DNA from: CAZVYJ01 sp964631565
GTDB lineage: Bacteria > Planctomycetota > Phycisphaerae > SM23-33
Direction of reading: 5' to 3'
DNA: 9,322 bases
Assembly: GCA_964631565.1 (NCBI GenBank)
Contig: CAZVYJ010000080.1
Location: 1 to 9,322 of the forward strand
A program made the position numbers and the translations under genes. The notes under the pieces were generated by a model. It was not told the origin of the DNA. It did not search any database and saw only the letters and a program-made list of their open reading frames with translations. Positions 1-5,613 of the stretch are shown one piece after another; within the stretch, counting starts at the first letter, position 1; every line of letters begins with the position of its first letter.

Positions 1-139
1 GCGAACTCTTTTTGGCGCAATGGGTAAGATGGGCAAAGCGCATAAAGTCCTACAGCGACGGGCACACCGAAATTCACACAAGGTCACAAATCCACGCCCG
101 GACGATAGGCGGCGGATGGTACTCCGCCCAATGGTTCTA
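1..139. other. Stretch without a supported gene
   Basis: Two + strand frames and one - strand frame are open here simply because the stretch is short. None gives a recognisable protein or a start with a ribosome binding site. The two + strand frames run in from outside the window and stop inside the palindromic element that begins at 140, so a truncated gene tail is possible but cannot be supported from these bases. Confidence 0.4.
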
Positions 140-238
140 CTAGGCTCTGTCTGAAAACTTAAGAACGGGTGGCACGGCCCCTGAGGGGCCGTGCCACCCT
201 CGAGATAAAGTTTTTCTGAGTTTTCAGACAAAACCTGG
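140..238. repeat. MITE-like palindromic element with nested hairpin
   Basis: The ends form an imperfect terminal inverted repeat. Positions 140-158 match the reverse complement of 220-238 at 16 of 19 bases, and the inner 11 (TGTCTGAAAAC at 148-158, GTTTTCAGACA at 220-230) are perfect. Inside sits a perfect 15-bp stem, GGGTGGCACGGCCCC (167-181) and its complement (185-199), with the 3-nt loop TGA. It contains no coding capacity. This architecture is typical of small non-autonomous mobile elements or REP-like palindromes. A short T-run at 211-215 lies too far from the stem for a standard terminator, although the stem could still stop transcription from upstream. I could not identify a convincing target-site duplication. 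Confidence 0.6.
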
Positions 239-371
239 CCGGCTGCATTGCGGTAAAAGTCACGCCAAATGCGAAAAAGCGCGAAAAAACGCGATTTTCA
301 CAGTTCCTGCTGGCAAGCCGGCCGACGCCTTGTAGAATTCACGCGATAAATCACCATATAAAACCGTTTCC

Positions 372-378
372 AAAGGAG
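372..378 (+). promoter_or_regulatory. Ribosome binding site of the Gfo/Idh/MocA gene
   Basis: AAAGGAG lies 6 nt before the ATG at 385 and fixes that start. The preceding 130 bases contain A-runs set in GCG (GCGAAAAA twice near 269-287), but I found no convincing -35/-10 pair at standard spacing. Confidence 0.75.
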
Positions 379-384
379 CTGGCG

Positions 385-1629
385 ATGTCTAAGCACAAGG
401 CCATTCGCATAGGCGTGCTCGGCGCTTCAAGGGGAATGTCTTTCGCCGTCGGAGCCGGCAAGCACACCGGCCTGGAACTCGTGGCCATCTGCGACCGCGA
501 CGAGAACCGCCTCAAGCAGGCAGAGACGCGGATGAAGGTTGCTGTTTATACCGACTACGATAAATTCCTCGAGCACGACATGGACGCCGTGGTGCTGGCG
601 AACTTTTTCCACGAACATGCCCCGTTCGCCATCAAGGCGCTGGCGGCCGGCATGCACGTCATGTCAGAGACGACCGCGTGCTACACGCTCGGCGAAGGCG
701 TTCGGCTGGTGGAGGCCGTCGAGAAGAGCCGCCGCATTTACATGTTCGCCGAAAACTACCCGTACATGCTCTTCAACCAGGAAATGAAGAAGATATACCA
801 GGCCGGCAAAATCGGCGAGTTCATGTACGGCGAGGGAGAATACGTCCACCCGATGGCCGGCGAGACGTTCAACTGTCTTTCGCCCGGCATCAATCATTGG
901 CGCAACTGGCTGCCGGCGACCTATTACAACACCCATTCACTCGGGCCGGTGATGTACATAACCGACACGATGCCGAAGAAGGTCAACGGTTTCGTCATCC
1001 CGCGATTCAGGGACGACCCGATGTGGCAGGAAACGGCCCGGACGGGCGACACGGCCTCGATGATCGCACTCCGCATGGACAACGGCGCGATCGTGAAAAC
1101 GCTACAGTGCGTGATGCGCGGGCACGGCAACTGGGTGCGGATACACGGCACTCGCGGGCAGATGGAAAACCTCCGCCACGGCGACATGCAGATGGTCCGC
1201 CTGCGCCGCGAGCAGTTCGAAGGCCCGACCGAGCCGGTCGAGCAGATATTCACCCCCACGCTGCCGCAGAAACATCGGCGCGCGATGCAGTCAGGCCACG
1301 GCGGCGGAGATTATTTCATGAACTACAATTTCGCCGAGGCCATCCGCACCGGCGAGCAGCCATACCTGAACGTCTACCGCGGCGTGGCGATGTCGGCCGT
1401 GGGCATACTGGCATACCGCTCGGCCCTGAACGACAGCAATACGTTCGACATACCCGATTTCCGCAGCAAGGCGGCCCGCGACAAGGTCAGGAATGACGAG
1501 TGGGGCTTCTACCCAGACAGGCATAAAAAAGGCGACCCGTGGGCAAGCATTGAAGGCAAGATAACGCCGTCAGCAAAGGCGATGGCCAGGGCCCGCAAGG
1601 ACTGGAAGAAGTACGGCTACAATGTTTAA
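385..1629 (+). CDS. Gfo/Idh/MocA family NAD(P)-dependent oxidoreductase, GH109-like
   Basis: This is a 414-residue protein with an N-terminal Rossmann fold. The dinucleotide loop is GVLGASRG at about residues 10-17, and the second strand ends in AICDRD (35-39), whose acidic residue suggests NAD rather than NADP preference. The usual EKP motif at the end of the nucleotide domain is replaced by SETTA (94-98), so the conserved lysine is a threonine. The C-terminal domain carries NTHSLGPV (182-189) and HGGGDYFMNY (305-314). These resemble the THxLGPV and HGGxD motifs of family GH109, glycosidases that work through transient NAD-dependent oxidation of the sugar. There is no signal peptide, so it is predicted to be cytoplasmic. 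The likely role is oxidoreduction or hydrolysis of a sugar derivative, but the substrate cannot be read from the sequence. It stands alone upstream of an unrelated operon. The start is supported by the AAAGGAG site. I am confident of the superfamily and much less so of the GH109-like activity. Confidence 0.9.
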   Translation: MSKHKAIRIGVLGASRGMSFAVGAGKHTGLELVAICDRDENRLKQAETRMKVAVYTDYDKFLEHDMDAVVLANFFHEHAPFAIKALAAGMHVMSETTACYTLGEGVRLVEAVEKSRRIYMFAENYPYMLFNQEMKKIYQAGKIGEFMYGEGEYVHPMAGETFNCLSPGINHWRNWLPATYYNTHSLGPVMYITDTMPKKVNGFVIPRFRDDPMWQETARTGDTASMIALRMDNGAIVKTLQCVMRGHGNWVRIHGTRGQMENLRHGDMQMVRLRREQFEGPTEPVEQIFTPTLPQKHRRAMQSGHGGGDYFMNYNFAEAIRTGEQPYLNVYRGVAMSAVGILAYRSALNDSNTFDIPDFRSKAARDKVRNDEWGFYPDRHKKGDPWASIEGKITPSAKAMARARKDWKKYGYNV

Positions 1630-1699
1630 TAGTCGACCGGCGCCCGCGGCGACGCTTCTCTGCAGTTCAGGCCGAAACCGCTTGATTTTTGTCGCCCAT

Positions 1700-1714
1700 T
1701 ATAATAGCTTATTA
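1700..1714 (+). promoter_or_regulatory. Candidate -10 box with overlapping operator of the ArsR operon
   Basis: A perfect TATAAT (1700-1705) lies 21 nt before the regulator's ATG. It is overlapped by the inverted repeat TAATA-GCT-TATTA (1702-1714), a perfect 5-bp dyad with a 3-nt spacer. ArsR-family repressors commonly bind AT-rich dyads overlapping their own promoter, so this is a natural autoregulation site. No good -35 box is present at 16-18 bp; the nearest candidate, TTGATT at 1682-1687, leaves only 12 bp. The promoter call is therefore partial. Confidence 0.45.
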
Positions 1715-1726
1715 GCGGAAACTAAA

Positions 1727-2086
1727 ATGCTTGAATCAGGAAAACTGGCGAAGCTGCTGAAGGTGATGTCGGTGGACACGCGAGTGCGCATTGTTCGGCT
1801 TCTCAAGGGCCGGACGCTGTGCGTCAACGCCCTGGCCGCCCGGCTGGACGTAACGCAGGGCGCCGTCTCGCAGCATCTGCGCATCATGCGGGATGCCGGC
1901 CTGGTGATCGACGAGAAACGCGGCTACTTCGTCCACTACCGCCTGAATGAGAACACCCTCGCCGCATGGCGGGAAGAGATAGACAAGCTGCTGGACCTGA
2001 CCCACGGGGTCTGCACAGACTCTAAAGGAACATCAAAATGTGCTGCAATGACAAAAAGAAAGGCTGTCAGAGGCCGAAAGAACTAA
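1727..2086 (+). CDS. ArsR/SmtB family winged-helix transcriptional regulator
   Basis: This is a 119-residue protein of typical ArsR size. The winged-helix core runs from about residue 8 to 75. The helix-turn-helix is LAARLDVTQGAVSQHLRIM (36-54), the wing is formed by DEKRGYFVHYRL (62-73), and a dimerisation helix follows (about 78-92). The classical metal-sensing CxC of the alpha-3 helix is absent: the equivalent stretch reads RTLCVNAL, with a single cysteine (C32). Two further cysteines lie in the tail (C96, C105). I chose the ATG at 1727 because an upstream in-frame ATG at 1622 would add 35 residues unrelated to the fold and would run through the TATAAT box. A weak purine-rich site (GCGGAA) precedes it. 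The gene overlaps the next one by 49 nt and heads an operon with an ABC exporter, which it probably represses. The inducer is unknown. Confidence 0.88.
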   Translation: MLESGKLAKLLKVMSVDTRVRIVRLLKGRTLCVNALAARLDVTQGAVSQHLRIMRDAGLVIDEKRGYFVHYRLNENTLAAWREEIDKLLDLTHGVCTDSKGTSKCAAMTKRKAVRGRKN

Positions 2087-2181
2087 AAGGCAAGCCCGCC
2101 GACTGCTCGCCGGAGCAGGTCCGTAAATGCCACGGCGACACGAAGAAGCATCCCTGCACAACATCGGCGAAAGGCAAGTAG
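2038..2181 (+). CDS. Small cysteine-rich protein of the ArsR/ABC operon
   Basis: This 47-residue protein begins MCCNDKKKGC and ends KKHPCTTSAKGK. It has six cysteines (C2, C3, C10, C23, C31, C40) and two histidines (H32, H38). The core, KELKGKPADCSPEQVRKCHG (14-33), resembles a conserved short family that I recall from operons with ArsR-type regulators, with the pattern LKGxPxDCxPExxxxCHGDxxxHPC. A good ribosome binding site, AAAGGAA at 2024-2030, lies 7 nt before the ATG. The gene starts inside the last 16 codons of the regulator in another frame and stops 6 nt before the ABC ATPase start. The spacing of Cys and His suggests metal or cofactor binding, or a redox role. That is an inference and the function is unknown. 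It is highly basic, with no signal peptide and no membrane segment, so it is probably cytoplasmic. Confidence 0.75.
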   Translation: MCCNDKKKGCQRPKELKGKPADCSPEQVRKCHGDTKKHPCTTSAKGK

Positions 2182-2187
2182 TTCTCC

Positions 2188-3171
2188 ATGGCTGAGGCGA
2201 TCATCGAGGTTAGGGGTCTTGCCAAGCGATTCGGCGACGTGCAGGCCGTTGCGGGCATCGACTTCGACGTGCGGGAAGGCGAGTTATTCGGCTTTCTCGG
2301 TCCCAACGGCGCGGGAAAGAGCACGACGATCAACATACTCATCGGCCTGGCCCGCCCGGACGAGGGCACGATCCGCATCGGCGGTATCGACTGCTCGAAA
2401 AACCCCAAGGCCGCCCAGCACCTGATGGGCGTCGTGCCGGACGAGAGCAACCTGTACCCCGAATTGACGGGTTTCGACAATCTCTGCTTCTGCGGGGCGC
2501 TCTACGGCATGAGCAAACGCGACCGAGAGGCCCGCACCAGGGAACTGCTGGATCGCTTCGACCTGGCCAAAGCGGCCAACCGCAAGTTCGGCGGCTACTC
2601 CAAGGGCATGAAGCGCAAACTCACCATCGCGGCCGGAATCATCCACTCGCCGCCGATCCTGTTCATGGACGAGCCGACCACCGGCATCGACGTAGCCAGC
2701 GCCCGCCAGATTCGCCAGCTCATCGCCGACCTGAACGCAGCCGGGATGACGATCTTCCTGACCACGCACTACATCGAAGAGGCCCAGAGACTTTGCGAAC
2801 GCATCGCCTTCATCGTCAAGGGCCGGTTAGTCCGTATCGACACGCTCGAAGACTTGATGCGCCGCACGGATGGACGCCATGTGGTGCAGTTCGCCGTTTC
2901 CACGGGTGCGACCAATCTCTGCGATGCGATTATCGCCGAATGGCCAAATCTTTACTGCCAGGCCGTCTCCGCCGGCCAGATTCGCGTCGAGTCGCCCGAG
3001 CCGGTCCGCGTGGGGCCACTGGTGCGGCTGCTGGAGGATCGCGGCGCGGAGGTGTTCGAGGCCCGCAAGATTCAGCCATCGCTGGAAGACGTCTTCGTCG
3101 AGATCACCGGCATCGAAGCAGGTGCGATGAAGCAGGAGAAGGAGAAGTCCGGAAAGGCAGGCGGCGCATGA
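2188..3171 (+). CDS. ABC-2 type transporter, ATP-binding subunit
   Basis: This 327-residue ATPase powers a two-gene exporter with the next gene product. Visible motifs are Walker A GPNGAGKST (38-46), signature YSKGM (137-141) in the position of LSGGQ, Walker B ILFMDEPT (157-164) with catalytic E162, and the H-loop histidine H194. After the nucleotide-binding domain a C-terminal domain of about 100 residues ends in LEDVFVEITGI, as in DrrA/NatA-like and DUF4162-containing ATPases. The Q-loop position reads PDE (84-86), so the usual glutamine appears to be an aspartate (D85). Only a weak AAAGG lies 13 nt before the ATG, so translation is probably coupled to the small upstream gene 6 nt away. The stop overlaps the permease start as ATGA. 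The substrate is unknown; this subfamily exports drugs, lipids, sodium or polysaccharide-related compounds. Confidence 0.92.
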   Translation: MAEAIIEVRGLAKRFGDVQAVAGIDFDVREGELFGFLGPNGAGKSTTINILIGLARPDEGTIRIGGIDCSKNPKAAQHLMGVVPDESNLYPELTGFDNLCFCGALYGMSKRDREARTRELLDRFDLAKAANRKFGGYSKGMKRKLTIAAGIIHSPPILFMDEPTTGIDVASARQIRQLIADLNAAGMTIFLTTHYIEEAQRLCERIAFIVKGRLVRIDTLEDLMRRTDGRHVVQFAVSTGATNLCDAIIAEWPNLYCQAVSAGQIRVESPEPVRVGPLVRLLEDRGAEVFEARKIQPSLEDVFVEITGIEAGAMKQEKEKSGKAGGA

Positions 3172-3905
3172 AGGCGTGGATCGCATTCTGGAATATCCTG
3201 GCCAAGGACTTCCGCGCCTATTACCTCAAGCCGCCCAACATCAGCTGGGGCCTGATCTTCCCCCTGGCGTGGACGGGGATGTTCTTCATCCGCTCCGGGG
3301 CTGGACTGGACAGCGTGCCCGCGCTGCTGCCGGGCGTAATCGCCGTGTCTGTGCTGTTCGGCACGACCAGTCTGCTGGCGGTGACGGTGACGTTCGAGAA
3401 GAAGGGCCGTTCCTTCGAGCGGCTGCTGCTCGCGCCGATTCCGCTGGAACTCCTGATGCTCGCCAAGACCGGCGGCGCGATCCTGTTCGGCATCGCCAAC
3501 GCCTTCGTGCCGGTCGTCTTTGCCGCATTCATGATGGACTTCTCAGCGGTCAACTGGGCGACACTCGTCCCAGCCATCGTGCTTATCGCAGTCAGTTCGA
3601 CGTTCCTGGGCCTGTTCATCGCGGTGTCGGTCAGCGAGGTCTTCGAGGCCCAGACGTTCTCGAACTTCTTCCGTTTTCCGATGCTGTTCCTGTGCGGCCT
3701 GTTCTTCCCCATCGAACAGCTGCCGATTTGGCTTCGCCCGCTGAGCTACGCGATGCCTCTGACCTACGGGTCCGATGTGCTGCACGGCTCGATCCACCGC
3801 TCGCCGCACCTGCCGCTTCCGCTGGACTTCGGCCTGCTGGCGGCGTTCTGCGCGGTCCTTTTCGCACTGAGCCTGCGGAACATCCGGCGAAAGTGGATTG
3901 CTTAG
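3168..3905 (+). CDS. ABC-2 type transporter, membrane permease subunit
   Basis: This 245-residue integral membrane protein has about six hydrophobic segments (roughly residues 26-42, 53-75, 101-121, 131-155, 168-184, 219-236), the standard topology of ABC-2 permeases. A cytoplasmic loop, TFEKKGRSFERLLLAPIP (75-92), follows the second helix and contains the conserved ER-LL-P pattern that contacts the ATPase. The region FLCGLFFPIEQLP (174-186) followed by PLSYAMPLTYGSD is the typical C-terminal ABC-2 signature. The start at 3168 forms an ATGA overlap with the ATPase stop, indicating translational coupling. An upstream in-frame ATG at 2793 lies deep inside the ATPase gene and encodes nothing permease-like, so I rejected it. 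The two subunits should assemble as a 2:2 exporter in the cytoplasmic membrane. The substrate cannot be inferred from the sequence. Confidence 0.92.
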   Translation: MKAWIAFWNILAKDFRAYYLKPPNISWGLIFPLAWTGMFFIRSGAGLDSVPALLPGVIAVSVLFGTTSLLAVTVTFEKKGRSFERLLLAPIPLELLMLAKTGGAILFGIANAFVPVVFAAFMMDFSAVNWATLVPAIVLIAVSSTFLGLFIAVSVSEVFEAQTFSNFFRFPMLFLCGLFFPIEQLPIWLRPLSYAMPLTYGSDVLHGSIHRSPHLPLPLDFGLLAAFCAVLFALSLRNIRRKWIA

Positions 3906-3914
3906 ACAGGTCAA

Positions 3915-3934
3915 GGCGGTCGCCGGGAACCGCC
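3915..3934 (+). terminator. Weak hairpin after the ABC operon
   Basis: GGCGGT (3915-3920) and ACCGCC (3929-3934) form a perfect 6-bp stem with an 8-nt loop, starting 10 nt after the permease stop. No T-run follows, so this is at best a pause, a Rho-assisted end or a 3'-end-stabilising hairpin. Confidence 0.3.
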
Positions 3935-3952
3935 ACGCAACGGTATCGAAGC

Positions 3953-4091
3953 AAATTCCAAATTCGAATGATCGAAACAACTGCTTTCGCCGGCTGTCGA
4001 TGCCTGAAAATCCCGCAATTCGTAACTGTTTTGAATTTATAATTTTGAATTTAGGATTTGTTTCGGATTTCACGCTTCGGATTTCGAATTT
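3953..4091. repeat. Intergenic GAATTT/GGATTT heptad-phased repeat
   Basis: Six GAATTT or GGATTT hexamers start at 4033, 4047, 4054, 4065, 4079 and 4086. The steps are 14, 7, 11, 14 and 7, so most keep a 7-bp phase. At the other edge, AAATTC occurs at 3953 and 3960, also 7 bp apart and in the opposite orientation. The outer words AAATTCGAA (3960-3968) and TTCGAATTT (4083-4091) are exact reverse complements, so the block is bounded by inverted arms. Base composition is far more AT-rich than the flanking genes. From memory, AT-rich repeats of this kind are dispersed in intergenic regions of planctomycete and some other genomes and give rise to spurious predicted proteins. No coding role is supported. 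Confidence 0.55.
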
Positions 4092-4179
4092 CCCTGTTTA
4101 CTGCTTTCTTGACGCCTGCGGCGGCGGACGATAAAGTTTCTAACAAGTCGAAAAAGTCGACAAAGTTCCGTTTTAATCT

Positions 4180-4253
4180 GCGCCTGTAGCTCAATTGGAC
4201 AGAGCATCGGTCTTCGGAACCGAGGGTTGGAGGTTCGAGTCCTCTCGGGCGTA
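4180..4253 (+). tRNA. tRNA-Arg (anticodon TCG)
   Basis: A complete cloverleaf can be drawn. The acceptor stem is GCGCCTG (4180-4186) with CGGGCGT (4246-4252), including wobble pairs at 1-72 and 6-67. The D stem is GCTC/GAGC (4189-4192, 4202-4205). The anticodon stem TCGGT/ACCGA flanks the loop CTTCGGA, with anticodon TCG at 4214-4216. The variable loop is 5 nt and the T arm is GGAGG-TTCGAGT-CCTCT (4229-4245). The discriminator base is A4253. The anticodon reads CGA, and CGG by wobble. CCA is not encoded; the bases that follow are TTG, so the end must be added by CCA transferase. The G1-U72 terminal wobble is slightly unusual. Confidence 0.95.
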
Positions 4254-4285
4254 TTGAAAAGGCCCGCTTCGGCGGGTCTTTTCAA
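4254..4285 (+). terminator. Strong intrinsic terminator of the tRNA gene
   Basis: A 14-bp stem (4254-4267 with 4272-4285, one G-T wobble) is closed by a TTCG tetraloop. The GC core is preceded by AAAA and followed by TTTT, so it could terminate in both directions. It starts at the base immediately after the tRNA discriminator. Confidence 0.85.
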
Positions 4286-4286
4286 T

Positions 4287-4411
4287 AGAGAGGAGAGCAG
4301 TAGAAAGTAGAGAGCAGAAAGGCGGCAGAGCCATCATGAGTGTCAAGTCGCTTGACTGCTGCCGGATTGCTCTCCGCCGTCTCCTCTCCACTTTCTACTC
4401 TCTGCCGTTGC
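4287..4411. repeat. 120-bp imperfect palindrome, purine-rich left arm
   Basis: The two arms are symmetric about position 4349. The centre is a perfect hairpin, GTCAAG-TCG-CTTGAC (4342-4356). Near the ends AGTAGAAAGT (4299-4308) pairs with ACTTTCTACT (4390-4399) about exactly the same centre. Between them GGCGG.AGAGC-type segments also pair, with gaps. The left arm is almost pure purine (GAGAG, AGTAGAAAG, GAGAGCAG) and the right arm almost pure pyrimidine. This looks like a dispersed intergenic inverted repeat that can extrude as a cruciform or fold as a long hairpin RNA. No coding is supported. Confidence 0.6.
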
Positions 4412-4600
4412 ATAAAGATGCTAAACCTGAACCACCAATTTGATGCGCCCATGATTTAGCCGGAAAGCCGGCCAACGACGGCAATCCGGCCCACAACAGG
4501 CGGTTTCGGCTCCAAAGGAATGAAGGTCGTTATAACCGATTTTTGGGATTATTCGCCTTTAACTGCTTTCAAAAACAGTGATTGAGATTCGGTTTAAATC
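4412..4600. other. Gene-free spacer
   Basis: No gene, RNA or clear site is supported. A GCCGG-rich patch (4459-4491) can form small alternative hairpins, and the sequence becomes AT-rich toward the promoter at 4601. Confidence 0.5.
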
Positions 4601-4628
4601 TTGTTAAATTCGCAAAGTAATATATAAT
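4601..4628 (+). promoter_or_regulatory. Sigma70-type promoter of the first PEP-CTERM gene
   Basis: TTGTTA (4601-4606) and a perfect TATAAT (4623-4628) are separated by 16 bp within an AT-rich patch. The predicted start point near 4635 leaves an untranslated leader of about 197 nt before the ATG at 4832. Confidence 0.6.
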
Positions 4629-4634
4629 TGGCAT

Positions 4635-4831
4635 CTCGGATGTAGGGCGTACGCTCGCGGCTCCACATCTTGCTCAAATTTCTTTTTCTGGTTTTGCGGT
4701 TGTGCTGCATTGGTGCCACGGTAAGGTTTGTGCGAAAGGAGTCTGCTCGAACCTAAGATTTTTCAGATTAGATTGGCCGCGCACGCTCAGCGCGCTGATG
4801 CACGGAGGCAGAAAGAGAACAGGAGAAAAAA
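4635..4831 (+). promoter_or_regulatory. Long 5' leader of the first PEP-CTERM gene
   Basis: The leader holds a hairpin at 4639-4671, where GATGT and ACATC close a stem with further G-C pairs inside. A second hairpin, CGCGC-acgctca-GCGCG (4778-4794), is followed by the ribosome binding site AGGAG (4821-4825), 6 nt before the ATG. I do not recognise any known riboswitch consensus. An open frame in another phase from 4702 runs into the coding region but has no protein-like character. Confidence 0.4.
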
Positions 4832-5530
4832 ATGCTCAAGCTGCTCGCTGTATGCTCAGCCAGCCTGACTTTGCTGGCTTCTTATGCCGCTGCCGCCCCG
4901 ATAAGTCTCATCGATGCTGATTCCGAAGATTCCGGCTGGACGGTTTCCGCCGTCGGCGCCGCTTTCAGCATAGACAGCATCGAGGTGGACCTCACATCCG
5001 CCGTAAAAACCGTAACCATAACATTGACCAGCAAATACAATGGTTACGAACAGGATGGCGGCGATGTCGAATTCCCAGTAGCCAAGTTCATCTTCAATCA
5101 GTCGCAAAGCGACGCGAACACTGTCAGCCGGATAATCATCCGGTCGGAAAATATTTACAACAACACCGGATTGAACTGGAGCAACTACGAGTGGCTGCTC
5201 TCGCCGACGGGTTCTGTCGATTTCAACCAGGCCGAATCGGCCGGGTGGGATGTCTCGCCGTTCTCATCGAAGAGCTTCATAAGCGGCGATTATCTGTTAG
5301 CCAGCGGCGGGCATGTATTTTTTGGCGACGGCAGTTCGCCCGACTTCATTCCAAATACTAACTTGGTGATAGACGTTGACCTGACCAGTTCAGGCAGCGC
5401 GATCAGTTTCGATCTGAAAGAACGTGTAACCAGTCCGGTGCCGGAACCGGCGACATTGCTGCTCGCCGGCACGGGATGGATTGTATGTCTCGTCCGCAAA
5501 GGATGTTGTGGACGCAGGCGACGCAAATAA
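4832..5530 (+). CDS. PEP-CTERM sorting domain protein A (secreted)
   Basis: This 232-residue protein has an N-terminal signal peptide: MLKLL, a hydrophobic stretch to about residue 19, and small residues AAAAP at the likely cleavage site (about 22). The mature part is rich in beta-strand patterns, Ser, Asp and Asn. A central segment, NNTGLNWSNYEWLL (110-123), is shared with the third PEP-CTERM protein of this window, as is an early SGW (34-36). The C-terminus is a PEP-CTERM tag: VPEPATLLLAG (203-213), a short membrane segment to about 221 and a basic tail, KGCCGRRRRK. Such tags direct proteins to exosortase-type processing at the cell envelope. The tail is atypical in carrying two adjacent cysteines. 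No enzymatic motif is visible. A good AGGAG fixes the start, and no terminator separates the gene from the next, so the two may be co-transcribed. Confidence 0.85.
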   Translation: MLKLLAVCSASLTLLASYAAAAPISLIDADSEDSGWTVSAVGAAFSIDSIEVDLTSAVKTVTITLTSKYNGYEQDGGDVEFPVAKFIFNQSQSDANTVSRIIIRSENIYNNTGLNWSNYEWLLSPTGSVDFNQAESAGWDVSPFSSKSFISGDYLLASGGHVFFGDGSSPDFIPNTNLVIDVDLTSSGSAISFDLKERVTSPVPEPATLLLAGTGWIVCLVRKGCCGRRRRK

Positions 5531-5613
5531 ACATTCATGGAGGAAAGTAATCGAAAGAAGAAAATAGCTGATTCTTATCCTAGAATTGACTGAAGAAGAG
5601 AGGAATAAACAAC

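Noticed and set aside
1..154. Open + strand frames entering from the left edge (frame 2 to 154, frame 3 to 143)
   Set aside because: Two overlapping + frames and one - frame are all open, neither + frame product is recognisable, and the stops lie in a palindromic repeat. A truncated gene tail is possible but not supportable.
1622..1726. N-terminal extension of the ArsR regulator from the ATG at 1622
   Set aside because: The extra 35 residues are unlike the family, overlap the end of the preceding gene and run through a TATAAT box and its dyad.
2793..3167. Upstream extension of the ABC permease
   Set aside because: It is an arginine-rich frame shadow of the ATPase gene. The ATGA start at 3168 fits the family and the operon.
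3953..4411. CRISPR array
   Set aside because: The repeats are short, degenerate and 7-14 bp apart or palindromic. There are no regularly spaced 25-40 bp repeats with unique spacers.
4702..4920. Small open frame in the leader of protein A
   Set aside because: It has no ribosome binding site, overlaps the signal peptide of the real gene, and its sequence is not protein-like.
5537..5593. 18-codon open frame between proteins A and B
   Set aside because: It is very short, has no clear ribosome binding site and no recognisable product.
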